Shown: one piece after another, positions 41,006 through 48,642 of the stretch
Position numbering within the stretch: position 1 is the stretch's first letter
Layout of the letters: the number at the start of each line of letters is the position of its first letter
DNA from: Candidatus Uhrbacteria bacterium
GTDB lineage: Bacteria > Patescibacteriota > Patescibacteriia > UBA9934 > GWF2-40-263
Length of the DNA stretch: 48,642 nucleotides
NCBI GenBank assembly: GCA_003511125.1
Contig: DOJV01000006.1
Coordinates: forward strand, 1-48,642
Direction: 5' to 3'
Translations under genes and position numbers: made by a program
Notes under the pieces: model-generated
Told to the model about the DNA's origin: nothing
Seen by the model: only the letters and a program-made list of their open reading frames with translations
Database searches by the model: none

Positions 41006-41881
41006 ATGTTACTAACCGACCTCCACGAACTCACCAAATTCGGCGCTCAAAAACCTCTGGCCATGTGGTGGGGCGAATATCAGCCCAAAAATCTCGATTT
41101 ATCGGATGGTTTATCGGAATTAGCCAAAACTATCGAGGCCGGTACTGGGGTGCGCGAAAATCTCGAAGCCTTGGCCAAAGTTTTGAAAATCAACCAGCCC
41201 GGCGAATACGAAATGGCCAAAATGATTTTATACACAGCCGAGCTTTTTAAAGCTCAAACCGAAACTTTATCCGAAGAAGATAAAAACACAGTTTTTTCCT
41301 TTATCGTCGACAGCAAAAAGTTTTGTGATCGCGCCCAGACCGCGGAATTTTTGGGCCGCGAACGCCAGCGAATTCAAGCCAGTTTGTCGGCCGAAGAACA
41401 AACCACTCATGACCGTCGCCTTTTCGAGCTCGAGGGTATGATGTATTGTCTTGAGTATTATCTAACTCTCTACAAAGCCATCCTCGACGCGCCCGACGAA
41501 CCAGCTAAACGAAAATTTATTGAAAGCTCAGAAATTAATTTCGGCTTCGGCGACTTGCCAGGCATCTGGACCGATTTCGACAAAGACGAAGTTTTACAAA
41601 AATTTATTCTCAAAATTTTAAACCAAGATTTGCGTTCCGAACTCGAAGTTTCCTACTATACGGCCAAAGAAAAAATCGCTAAAATAAAAATGATTTGCGA
41701 TAAACAGGGAACTTGCTCGGCTGATTACAACGGTGTAACGTTAGAAGAGGTAATCAATGCCTTTAAAGAACTTATAAAAGTGTTTATTGCCGCCTTTCAA
41801 AAAGTCGGTATTGAACAATTATCTAGTTATTTTCTTACTCCGTTTGGCAAAAATGCTAAGCTGAGTGAGGTTAAGATTTAA
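41006..41881 (+). CDS. Hypothetical helical protein
   Basis: 291 residues, no membrane helix or known motif. It begins LLTDLHELTKFGAQKPLAMW and has acidic helices throughout (LSEEDKNTVFSFIVDSKKFC, LSAEEQTTHDRRLFELEGMM). It is followed five bases later by another unknown gene. Not recognised. Confidence 0.65.
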   Translation: MLLTDLHELTKFGAQKPLAMWWGEYQPKNLDLSDGLSELAKTIEAGTGVRENLEALAKVLKINQPGEYEMAKMILYTAELFKAQTETLSEEDKNTVFSFIVDSKKFCDRAQTAEFLGRERQRIQASLSAEEQTTHDRRLFELEGMMYCLEYYLTLYKAILDAPDEPAKRKFIESSEINFGFGDLPGIWTDFDKDEVLQKFILKILNQDLRSELEVSYYTAKEKIAKIKMICDKQGTCSADYNGVTLEEVINAFKELIKVFIAAFQKVGIEQLSSYFLTPFGKNAKLSEVKI

Positions 41882-41886
41882 TTTAT

Positions 41887-43518
41887 ATGGGAAAACAAGA
41901 CGGAGAACAAATTGAGCCGGAGGTTGCTGAAACCGGCAAAGTTAATCGGGAAAAAAGACCAGGTGCGGATGACAAAGCCAAGAAGGCTCAAGCGGTTAAA
42001 AAAGTAACCCGGGGTTTATTGAGTACGGAAAGAATAGACAAAGCCTTAAAAAAACGACACAGCGAACATGTTCGTTCTCTAAAAGAACAGTATTTGAGCG
42101 ATACTGAAAATCTGAAAAGAACTTCAGAGTCTCTTTTGTATTTAGCTAACTCTGATGAAGTTACAGAAAAACAAAGAAAAGAGCTTTTTGCCATGGCTGT
42201 GTATTCGCGACAAATACATGGAACAACAGAAGCTTTCACAAGTCGTCTTGGTAGTCTTGATCAAAAAAAAGTCAATAAAGCCATTCAGGATTTTTATGCG
42301 GAGAAAAAACGTTTTACGCAAAAACTGGAAGATTATTTGACAGATTTGTCGAGCGAGGCCGATCCTTGGCTCAAAAAAATGTTAGAAAAAGGTGCTTTAA
42401 CGCTTAAACGAGACAAAGTAGTTCCCGGTGATCGCGAGTTGTTAAAAGACGAAGCCGTAAAAGAGGGGGCCAGGAAGTTTAGGGAGAGCTTTAGAGGGAA
42501 CGAACATATTTTACAAGGAAAGATAAAAGAAATAATTGAAGCTTCTTTTAAAACAGTGCCAGGCAAAAAAGGAAGAAGAAAAGAAGACGCCCAAATTTTT
42601 GGAAGAGTTTTTCGTGAAGCTTTTGAAGAAGATGCGGACGATCGAGATGTGTTAGTAAGCGCGATGATGGGTTTAACCAGAGAACTGCTTTTAGAAAGAG
42701 AAGATGAAGAGCTTGGAGAAGAAGGAGAATTATTTATTTCTCCTAAGGGGGTAATGGCAGTTCGCGAGTTAACAGAGTTTCTTTCAGGATTCCTTTCGAG
42801 TCGTGAGTCGGTAAAAAAAAGAGTTTGTAGAGAGGTTGATCTTGTTCTTAGTGAGTTGGAAAAAAATAAAAGTCAGAGGGGGCTAGGGGGAACTGGTGAC
42901 AGGGTTACTGATTATTTTTCGCCAACAGGTAAGATAAAAGCTTTGTCACTTCTGGGGCGTCTGGGATTAGAAGTTGGGTTTGATGAATTTTTAGGCATAA
43001 TGAATAAAGATGAAAAAGTCAAAGAAATTTTAGAAGGGATTCAATTACCTTTTTTGTTTCAAGATTTGGAAGGTCGAAACGCAAGAAAGTGGGCCGAGGC
43101 TTATTTTAGAGAGTTCGGGAAAGAAAAGACACGGCGGAAAATTTATTCTGAAGTTTTATTTCCAGAAATGTTGGCTGGCGAAAAATGGCAGCAAGGTCAA
43201 GAATTTGTTTTTCTTGAAGAGCCGATGAGGGTGGAAACTTTTAGTGCTGGGCTGAGAGCTCTGAAAGAATTAGGAATTTTGACCTTTCCGGAAATTAAAG
43301 GGTTTTTAGGTGAAATAAAAAAAGAGTTAGAAGCCATTGGTGACAGCAATGAAGAAAAAAAGATAGCTCTTAGTCAAGATAAATTTGGAAGACGTATTGA
43401 ACATGATTATTCTTCCGTAGAACTTCAACGACTCGGTTTAACCCGATTGGAACAAGTTCGGAAAATAATTATTAACGATGTGTTTAAAAAAGAAGTTGAA
43501 AAAGCTCTTGGTTTTTGA
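41887..43518 (+). CDS. Large charged helical protein, unknown
   Basis: 543 residues, cytoplasmic, strongly charged. The first 90 residues are Lys/Glu-rich (GADDKAKKAQAVKKVTRGLL), and the rest is alpha-helical with coiled-coil-like stretches (TENLKRTSESLLYLANSDEV, FAEKKRFTQKLEDYL-type patterns). No enzyme motif. A strong terminator follows. Probably a structural or scaffolding protein of the lineage, which is inference. Confidence 0.62.
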   Translation: MGKQDGEQIEPEVAETGKVNREKRPGADDKAKKAQAVKKVTRGLLSTERIDKALKKRHSEHVRSLKEQYLSDTENLKRTSESLLYLANSDEVTEKQRKELFAMAVYSRQIHGTTEAFTSRLGSLDQKKVNKAIQDFYAEKKRFTQKLEDYLTDLSSEADPWLKKMLEKGALTLKRDKVVPGDRELLKDEAVKEGARKFRESFRGNEHILQGKIKEIIEASFKTVPGKKGRRKEDAQIFGRVFREAFEEDADDRDVLVSAMMGLTRELLLEREDEELGEEGELFISPKGVMAVRELTEFLSGFLSSRESVKKRVCREVDLVLSELEKNKSQRGLGGTGDRVTDYFSPTGKIKALSLLGRLGLEVGFDEFLGIMNKDEKVKEILEGIQLPFLFQDLEGRNARKWAEAYFREFGKEKTRRKIYSEVLFPEMLAGEKWQQGQEFVFLEEPMRVETFSAGLRALKELGILTFPEIKGFLGEIKKELEAIGDSNEEKKIALSQDKFGRRIEHDYSSVELQRLGLTRLEQVRKIIINDVFKKEVEKALGF

Positions 43519-43550
43519 CTTTACGAGTTGCAAGTTTTTTGTAAAAAATT

Positions 43551-43579
43551 CCCGCCAGCCAAATCGGCTGGCGGGTTTT
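43551..43579 (+). terminator. Strong terminator
   Basis: Perfect CCCGCCAGCC/GGCTGGCGGG stem with AAATC loop and a T4 tail. Confidence 0.92.
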
Positions 43580-43616
43580 CATTTTTTCCCAAATTTTGCT
43601 ATAATTTTCACATCCT

Positions 43617-44912
43617 ATGACCCTCAAACAAACGGTCAGAAAACTTGTTCCCGAGCCGCTAATTTCGGTTTATCATTGGTTTTTAGCCAAACTGGCGGCT
43701 ATAGTTTTTGGTTTCCCTTCGCGCCAGCTAATCGTCATCGGCATCACCGGAACCTCGGGGAAATCCACCACCGTCCAATTCCTCGGCCAAATGCTCGAGG
43801 CGGCCGGGAAGCGAGTTGGTTGGGCTTCAACGGTTAGTTTTAAAATCGCTGACAAAGAATGGGTTAATGACAAAAAAATGACCATGCTTGGTCGATTCCA
43901 GACTCAGAAATTACTCCGTCAAATGGTCACTGCCGGTTGTGAATACGCCATCGTCGAGGTTTCCTCGCAAGGAATTGTTCAACATCGTCATGTCGGCATA
44001 AATTTTGATATCGCCACTCTTACCAATTTGTGGCCCGAGCACATCGAGGCTCATGGCGGGTTCGAGAATTACAAGAAAGCTAAGGGTAAATTTTTCGAAT
44101 ATGTTGCCAAAAGTCCTTTAAAAAAGCTGGCCGGAAAAGTAATCCACAAGTCGTTTGTCGTTAATGTTGACAACGAGCACGCGCCGTACTTTTTGGGATT
44201 GGTTGGAGAAGGGAATCAAGTTGTCGAATTCAGAATTGACACCGAAGAAGTAAAACTTTCGGCCGACGGGTCGGAATTTAATTGGGAGGATTTGCCGGCG
44301 TTTATCGAGCCGATTGGTTTGCCAAATGTTTATAACGCGGTTTGCGCGGCTTCGATTACGAAGGCTCTTGATTTTTCGCTTTCCGAAACCGTCACGGTTA
44401 TGGAAAAAATTAAGTCCGTGTCCGGGCGTTTGGAGTCGATCGACGAAGGTCAAGATTTTTTTGTTATTGTTGATTACGCCTTTGAACCAAAAGCTCTGAC
44501 TTCTTTGTACGAGACAATTCGTCTTTTACCGCATCAAAAAATAATCCATGTTCTTGGTTCGACCGGCGGTGGCCGCGATATTGCCCGTCGTCCGGTTCTT
44601 GGAAAAATTGCTGGCGAGAAAGCCGATGTTGTTATTGTCACCAATGAAGATCCGTACGACGACGATCCGCAAAATATCATCGATCAAGTAACAGCTGGTG
44701 CTCTTGAAGTCGGAAAACAAGAAAACGAAAATTTGTTTCGAATTCTTGATCGTCAGGCCGCGATCGAAAAAGCTGTCGCTTTGGCCAAGACCGGCGATTT
44801 GATTTTAATCACTGGCAAGGGTAGTGAGCCGGTTATGGCTGTGGCTAATGGCAAAACCATTCCTTGGGATGATCGTCGGGCGGTGCGGACGGCTTTAAAA
44901 AAGATTTTTTAA
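43617..44912 (+). CDS. murE: MurE-like UDP-MurNAc-tripeptide synthetase
   Basis: 431 residues, Mur ligase. ATP site VIGITGTSGKSTTVQFLGQM at about 40-59, VEVSSQGIVQHRHVGINFD, TNLWPEHIEAHGGFENYKKA, then the C-terminal YAFEPKALTSLYETIRLL. The usual MurE N-terminal substrate domain is almost absent (about 40 residues instead of 90 or more). The position of the DAP-selecting DNPR motif reads N-E-D-P-Y (about 343-347), so the third amino acid cannot be read from the sequence. Confidence 0.85.
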   Translation: MTLKQTVRKLVPEPLISVYHWFLAKLAAIVFGFPSRQLIVIGITGTSGKSTTVQFLGQMLEAAGKRVGWASTVSFKIADKEWVNDKKMTMLGRFQTQKLLRQMVTAGCEYAIVEVSSQGIVQHRHVGINFDIATLTNLWPEHIEAHGGFENYKKAKGKFFEYVAKSPLKKLAGKVIHKSFVVNVDNEHAPYFLGLVGEGNQVVEFRIDTEEVKLSADGSEFNWEDLPAFIEPIGLPNVYNAVCAASITKALDFSLSETVTVMEKIKSVSGRLESIDEGQDFFVIVDYAFEPKALTSLYETIRLLPHQKIIHVLGSTGGGRDIARRPVLGKIAGEKADVVIVTNEDPYDDDPQNIIDQVTAGALEVGKQENENLFRILDRQAAIEKAVALAKTGDLILITGKGSEPVMAVANGKTIPWDDRRAVRTALKKIF

Positions 44913-44924
44913 ATTTCGGTTTTT

Positions 44925-45554
44925 ATGAAAACAGAAAATTTAATTCAACTTCGACCTGGCGAACAGGTTTTGGATACGGTTAATGAAGACATTATTCCTT
45001 CTTTACCTTGGTTGGTTTTTTTGATTTTTTGGATTGTCGGGCCTTTTTTCTTTTTGTTTCCTTTGGTGCGACAAGGTCCGGCCGGTATAATTCTTTTGGT
45101 GGTTTTGGTGGGTAGTGGAATTTTTATGGCTTGGCGTTTTCGTTTTTCGCGTTTAAGAACAGTTTTGATTGTTACCGATCAACGAATCGTCGACATTGTT
45201 CAGCATGGTTTTTCTGATCGAACAATTTCCGAAGTGAATCACGAGGAAATCGAAGAAGTAACCTATCGTGTTAAAGGTTTGCTGGCAACGATTTTTCGTT
45301 TTGGCACGGTAATTATTCGCACTGCCGGCGAACGCGCCGATATTGCGGCTTGTCGTGTACACCGACCAATTGATTTGCATCATCTTTTAAATGATTTGCG
45401 CCAGGAAACTTTGGCTGATCCGGCTATAGTTCTTCGTGCCCAAAAATTAAAAACCCTGGCCGAACAAATGAGCGATCAAGAAGTTGAACGTTTGACCGAG
45501 GCCATAAAAAAACGGGAAAGCAGTAAAGCTGCTGGTCAATTTTTTCAAGAATAA
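44925..45554 (+). CDS. Bacterial PH-domain membrane protein
   Basis: 209 residues. Two membrane helices near 28-70 (WLVFLIFWIVGPFFFLFPLV, IILLVVLVGSGIFMAW) precede a YdbS-like bPH domain (TVLIVTDQRIVDIVQHGFSD, then EEIEEVTYRVKG, GTVIIRTAGERA). A short helical tail follows. Located 13 bases after murE and just before the divIC/ftsB-like gene. Confidence 0.8.
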   Translation: MKTENLIQLRPGEQVLDTVNEDIIPSLPWLVFLIFWIVGPFFFLFPLVRQGPAGIILLVVLVGSGIFMAWRFRFSRLRTVLIVTDQRIVDIVQHGFSDRTISEVNHEEIEEVTYRVKGLLATIFRFGTVIIRTAGERADIAACRVHRPIDLHHLLNDLRQETLADPAIVLRAQKLKTLAEQMSDQEVERLTEAIKKRESSKAAGQFFQE

Positions 45555-45556
45555 CT

Positions 45557-46030
45557 ATGGCTTCCCAAGTTCGGACAACTTGGCTTGGTCGCTTGCTGGC
45601 TTCGCGCACAGCTTTGTTGGTGCAACTTTTAATTTTGGCTTTTCTACTTTTTTCTTTTGGTCGCGAATTTGCCAGAAATTATACTATCCATCAAGAAATT
45701 ACCGATCTGGAGGCGGAAAAAGTTAGTTTAGAGGCTCAAAATTCCGACATTTCGGCTTTAATGAACTCAGTACAAACCGAAACTTATATTGAACGCGAGG
45801 CTAGAATTAAACTGGGTTTAGCCAAGCCCGGTGAAAAAGTTGTAGTTTTACCCGGTTCCCAAATCTCTAAAAATACCTCAGTAACCGAAGACGGAGCTAA
45901 TGTTTTTTTGACTTCCGAGGACCCGGTTGACTTATCCTCAATTGCCAACATTCGAAAATGGTGGTATTACTTCTTCGATACTAATAAATTTGAAATGATC
46001 AAATATTATGGAAATACCTCCGTCCGTTGA
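45557..46030 (+). CDS. Septum formation initiator family protein (DivIC/FtsB-like)
   Basis: 157 residues. One membrane helix (ALLVQLLILAFLLFSFG, about 20-36), a coiled coil (HQEITDLEAEKVSLEAQNSD) and the family's ending (YIEREARIKLGLAKPGEKVV). It should act in the divisome with FtsL. The tail of about 40 extra residues after that motif is unusual. It overlaps the next gene by 23 bases. Confidence 0.87.
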   Translation: MASQVRTTWLGRLLASRTALLVQLLILAFLLFSFGREFARNYTIHQEITDLEAEKVSLEAQNSDISALMNSVQTETYIEREARIKLGLAKPGEKVVVLPGSQISKNTSVTEDGANVFLTSEDPVDLSSIANIRKWWYYFFDTNKFEMIKYYGNTSVR

Positions 46031-46967
46031 CCCGGTTTTAACTCCGCCAACTCGGTCTAATGTTCTGCCCGTGGTTAATAAAAAGTTCCGTTTGCTGGTC
46101 GGCCTGATTTTAGGTTTGCTGGTTTTGGTTTGCGTCGCCGCTCTAACAGCGGCAATTTATATTTTGCCAATCGATGATAAATTTGTCGGCGTTGTTACCA
46201 AGATTGTTCCTTATCCGATTGCCGTAGTTAACATGCAGCCGATTTCTTTTAAGGATTTTTACAAAGAACGTCAGGCTTTGGAAAATTTTTATCTAGCCAA
46301 CGAAACGGCCGCAGAAGAACAAATGTCCGAAGCTGAACTAGATACCAGTATTATCGAAACCATGATCGATCGGGAAGTTATTCGCCAGCTGGCTAATCGT
46401 TACGCCATTTCTTTAGATCAAACAAAACTTGACGAAGTCTATACCGAAGCCTATACCTCAAGCGGTTTCGAAGAAGCCTTTTTGTCCGAAGTTGAACGTT
46501 TGTTTGGTTGGGAAAAAGAAGAGTTTATGAGCCATGTGGTTAAACCAGTAGTTCTAGCTTCACAAGTCGAAGAAGCAATTAACGCCGATGAAGATTTGCA
46601 GGCCGCTGCTCGAACCAAAATCGATGCTGCTTTAGCTCGTCTTAAAAACAACGAAGATTTTGCCACCGTGGCCATCGAAGTCAGTGAAGATGTCTCGGCC
46701 GCCGATGGTGGCGACCTGGGTTATTTGCCGCTTACACAATTGCCGCCAGAATGGCTGGACTTTTTGTCTAACAATGAATTAAACACCCCGACCGAGGTAA
46801 TTGATTTGGGTAATGTTTACAGTATTGCCTCGGCCAGCGACCAAGTTGAAGGCGACGATGGTACGCAGTTCAATGTTAAAACGATTATTGTTTACAAAGT
46901 TGGTATGAGCGAAGTTATCGAAAACTTTACCGCGGCTTCAAAAATTTGGAATTTTTTGAAGATTTAA
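46008..46967 (+). CDS. Membrane-anchored parvulin-type peptidyl-prolyl isomerase
   Basis: 319 residues. A membrane helix at about 28-50, a SurA/PrsA-like N-terminal chaperone region, then a rotamase domain (ALARLKNNEDFATVAIEVSE, DGGDLGYLPLTQLPPEW). It helps fold exported proteins outside the membrane. The start overlaps the divIC/ftsB-like gene by 23 bases. Confidence 0.87.
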   Translation: MEIPPSVDPVLTPPTRSNVLPVVNKKFRLLVGLILGLLVLVCVAALTAAIYILPIDDKFVGVVTKIVPYPIAVVNMQPISFKDFYKERQALENFYLANETAAEEQMSEAELDTSIIETMIDREVIRQLANRYAISLDQTKLDEVYTEAYTSSGFEEAFLSEVERLFGWEKEEFMSHVVKPVVLASQVEEAINADEDLQAAARTKIDAALARLKNNEDFATVAIEVSEDVSAADGGDLGYLPLTQLPPEWLDFLSNNELNTPTEVIDLGNVYSIASASDQVEGDDGTQFNVKTIIVYKVGMSEVIENFTAASKIWNFLKI

Positions 46968-46990
46968 GAGTTCTAATTTTTAGTTTTTTA

Positions 46991-47019
46991 AAAAGACCGG
47001 GTAAAACCCCGGTCTTTTT
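46991..47019. terminator. Terminator after the isomerase
   Basis: AAAAGACCGGG/CCCGGTCTTTT stem with a short loop and T tail; symmetrical, so it may also stop the minus-strand tRNA transcripts. Confidence 0.9.
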
Positions 47020-47080
47020 ACTTTTATTTTTTTTTCACGACAATTCCGAGCGAAGCTGTGGCCAACATCGCGAAGTGGAA

Positions 47081-47156
47081 TGGAGCCGATGGTGGGAATC
47101 GAACCCACGACCTTCGGTTTACGATACCGGCGCTCTACCAACTGAGCTACATCGGC
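47081..47156 (-). tRNA. tRNA-Thr (anticodon CGT)
   Basis: Acceptor GCCGATG/CATCGGC, D arm GCTCAGTTGGTAGAGC, anticodon loop ATCGTAA, T arm GTGGG-TTCGATT-CCCAC, discriminator T and an encoded CCA. All on the minus strand. Confidence 0.93.
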
Positions 47157-47274
47157 GAAAAACATCGTCGGGGACGTTAGACGTCCCTTCAAGCCTTTGG
47201 TTTACTACCTTCCACCATTCAACTGTAAAACATTCGCCCAATTCTGATCATCTTATCCAGGCTGTTCGACGGCC

Positions 47275-47348
47275 TGGAGCGGGTAACGGGAATCGAACTC
47301 GTGACTACTGCTTGGGAAGCAGTCGTTTTACCACTAAACCATACCCGC
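47275..47348 (-). tRNA. tRNA-Gly (anticodon CCC)
   Basis: Acceptor GCGGGTA/TACCCGC with the usual Gly U73, anticodon stem ACTGC/GCAGT, loop TTCCCAA, T arm ending TTCGATT, and an encoded CCA. It is upstream of tRNA-Thr on the minus strand with about 118 bases between them. Confidence 0.95.
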
Positions 47349-47474
47349 AAATATTTTATTAACTTGTCTAGAATTCTTGCGCGCGGTATCATATCAAAGA
47401 TAGCGCTTTTCGACAAGTACAACCATTTAGAGATTTTTAAATGGAAAAATCTTTTTTAGTATCTCCTATTAGTT

Positions 47475-48155
47475 ATGATTCGTCTAAAAAACGTTTCAAA
47501 AAAATATTCTCCCAGCACCATGGCTTTGCAAAATGTTAGTTTGCACATTCGGCCCGGGGAGTTTGTTTCCATTGTTGGACAAAGTGGCACCGGCAAAACC
47601 ACTTTGGCTAAACTTTTGTTTGCCGAAGAATTGCCTTCGCGGGGCGAAGTCATTATTGGCGATTGGGATATTAGTAAAATTCAAGCCGAGGACGTGCCGT
47701 TGTTGCGTCGGCAAATTGGCGTGGTCTTTCAGGATTTTAAATTGTTAACTAAAAAAACCGTTTCCGAAAATATTGCTTTTGCTTTAGAGGTCTCTGGTGT
47801 GGGTTCGCGGCGTATTCAAGAAATTGTGCCTCAAGTTTTGAAAATTGTTAATTTACACGATTGTGGCAATCGTTATCCACGTCAGCTTTCCGGTGGTGAA
47901 CAACAACGGGTGGCCATTGCTAGGGCCCTGGCCCATAAACCAAAAATTATTGTTGCCGATGAACCGACCGGAAATTTAGATACCATCAACGCTCACGAAA
48001 TTATCAATCTTTTAAAAAAAATAAACGAGTTCGGCACGACCGTGGTTTTGGTTACCCATAATCGCGAGGTGGTAAATCACTTGCGTCGCCGAGTAGTTAC
48101 TCTTCACGACGGTCAAATTATTTCCGACGAAGAAGAAGGTCGGTATCGTTTGTGA
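47475..48155 (+). CDS. ftsE: Cell division ATP-binding protein FtsE
   Basis: 226 residues, ABC ATPase. Walker [15 protein letters not shown] (about 35-48), the Q-loop VVFQDFK, signature [15 protein letters not shown], Walker [13 protein letters not shown] and the switch His in VLVTHN. With FtsX it controls a wall hydrolase at the septum. Confidence 0.96.
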   Translation: MIRLKNVSKKYSPSTMALQNVSLHIRPGEFVSIVGQSGTGKTTLAKLLFAEELPSRGEVIIGDWDISKIQAEDVPLLRRQIGVVFQDFKLLTKKTVSENIAFALEVSGVGSRRIQEIVPQVLKIVNLHDCGNRYPRQLSGGEQQRVAIARALAHKPKIIVADEPTGNLDTINAHEIINLLKKINEFGTTVVLVTHNREVVNHLRRRVVTLHDGQIISDEEEGRYRL

Positions 48156-48199
48156 AATCAAGCTAAGTTTTTCTTTTTAAATTTTGGATTTTAAAATTT

Positions 48200-48642
48200 A
48201 TGTCCACACTTTTGCGAGTCATAAAATTCGCTTTTCAACATTTTTTCAGAAATATTTGGTTGTCTTTGGTTACGGTTAGCATGTTGACTTTGACTCTTTT
48301 GGCCTTGAATATTTTGCTTAGTTTAAACCTGGCCACCGACGCGGCCATAAAAAATATCGAAAGTCGGGTGGATATTTCCGTAACTTTTAAAACCGAAGCT
48401 GTCGAGTCTGACGCAAAAAACACGGCGATTTATTTACAAAGTTTTTCCGAAGTCCGAGACGTTCAAATCATTACTCCGGACGAGGCCTTAGAGGCTTTTA
48501 AAATCAAACACGCCAATAACCCAATCGTTTTAGCTTCGATCGAAGAAGTCGGTGAAAATCCTTTTGGTTACGAATTAATTATTCAGGCCAATTCTACCGA
48601 TAATTATCCCATGATTCTCGAAGCCTTAGACAACCCTTCGTT
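48200..48642 (+). CDS. ftsX: Cell division protein FtsX, 5' part
   Basis: 147 complete codons before the window ends. A cytoplasmic start (MSTLLRVIKFAFQHFFRNIW), a first membrane helix (LSLVTVSMLTLTLLALNILL) and the extracellular domain that begins DISVTFKTEA. It follows ftsE by 44 bases, the normal pairing. Confidence 0.93.
   Translation, partial: MSTLLRVIKFAFQHFFRNIWLSLVTVSMLTLTLLALNILLSLNLATDAAIKNIESRVDISVTFKTEAVESDAKNTAIYLQSFSEVRDVQIITPDEALEAFKIKHANNPIVLASIEEVGENPFGYELIIQANSTDNYPMILEALDNPS

Noticed and set aside
46946..47362. Plus-strand ORF over tRNA-Thr and tRNA-Gly, and the minus-strand ORF at 46980-47192
   Set aside because: Both are shadow translations across the tRNA genes (WESNPRPSVYDTGALPT, VAQLVERR...VVGSIPT); the cloverleaves explain the sequence.

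Overview
The window looks like a piece of a Patescibacteria/CPR chromosome, most likely on the Parcubacteria side (inference). The reasons are small compact genes with short spacers and frequent 4-20 base overlaps, an AT-leaning codon style, and cell-wall and division genes (mraY, ftsW, murG, murD, murE, divIC/ftsB-like, ftsE, ftsX) scattered among many proteins with no recognisable family. There is also a translin-like protein, a ribosomal protein L9, and a diversity-generating retroelement (DGR) whose RT, Avd and target N-terminus resemble CPR versions. TGA is read as stop.

Layout: 1-504 is the end of a GC-rich, frame-disturbed gene behind a 9-base tandem repeat. 633-6882 is a membrane/envelope block (GT-C-like protein, CDP-alcohol phosphatidyltransferase, GT39-like glycosyltransferase, anchored exported protein). 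6934-9055 holds HIT, a TPR-like protein and a Nudix hydrolase. 9130-14585 is a dTDP-rhamnose cluster (rfbB, rfbC, rfbD and an rfbA-like gene) interrupted by a RelE-type toxin-antitoxin pair, an unknown gene and a small GC-rich membrane protein. 14688-15914 is a PEGA-domain protein on the minus strand.

15963-18969 is the DGR: promoter, GC-rich target gene with a 112-base variable repeat (VR), a hairpin just after the VR, a terminator, a 112-base template repeat (TR), a two-way terminator, avd on the opposite strand, an 11-G tract, and a reverse transcriptase gene. TR and VR differ at 19 positions and every one is an A in the TR. The RT gene is split by a 160-base hairpin-rich insert that shifts the frame. 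The G tract sits where the 5' ends of avd and RT meet. As written it has 11 Gs, but a multiple of three would give both genes an upstream ATG at the same time.

18962-25841 carries housekeeping genes (S41 protease, Nudix, rplI, pyrG, a transglutaminase-like protein, rpmA, NifU-like). 26005-32895 is mraY-ftsW-murG, with an Mrr-like nuclease and a Fic protein inserted before murG and a zinc-peptidase-like protein and a MarR regulator after it. 32896-35146 has gene remnants, a GC-rich GNAT-like gene behind a leader ORF and attenuator-like hairpin, a deacylase and a tiny zinc-ribbon protein. 35329-48642 has tRNA-Lys, a Na/Ca exchanger, a translin-like protein, GT2, murD, three unknown proteins, a tRNA with anticodon TGG, murE, a PH-domain protein, divIC/ftsB-like, a parvulin isomerase, tRNA-Thr, tRNA-Gly, ftsE and the start of ftsX.

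Several accessory genes (end of the first gene, 13051-13302, DGR target, 33261-33854) are much richer in GC than their neighbours and three of them have strong Shine-Dalgarno sites, which suggests a separate origin. All assignments come from reading the sequence; no database search was run.
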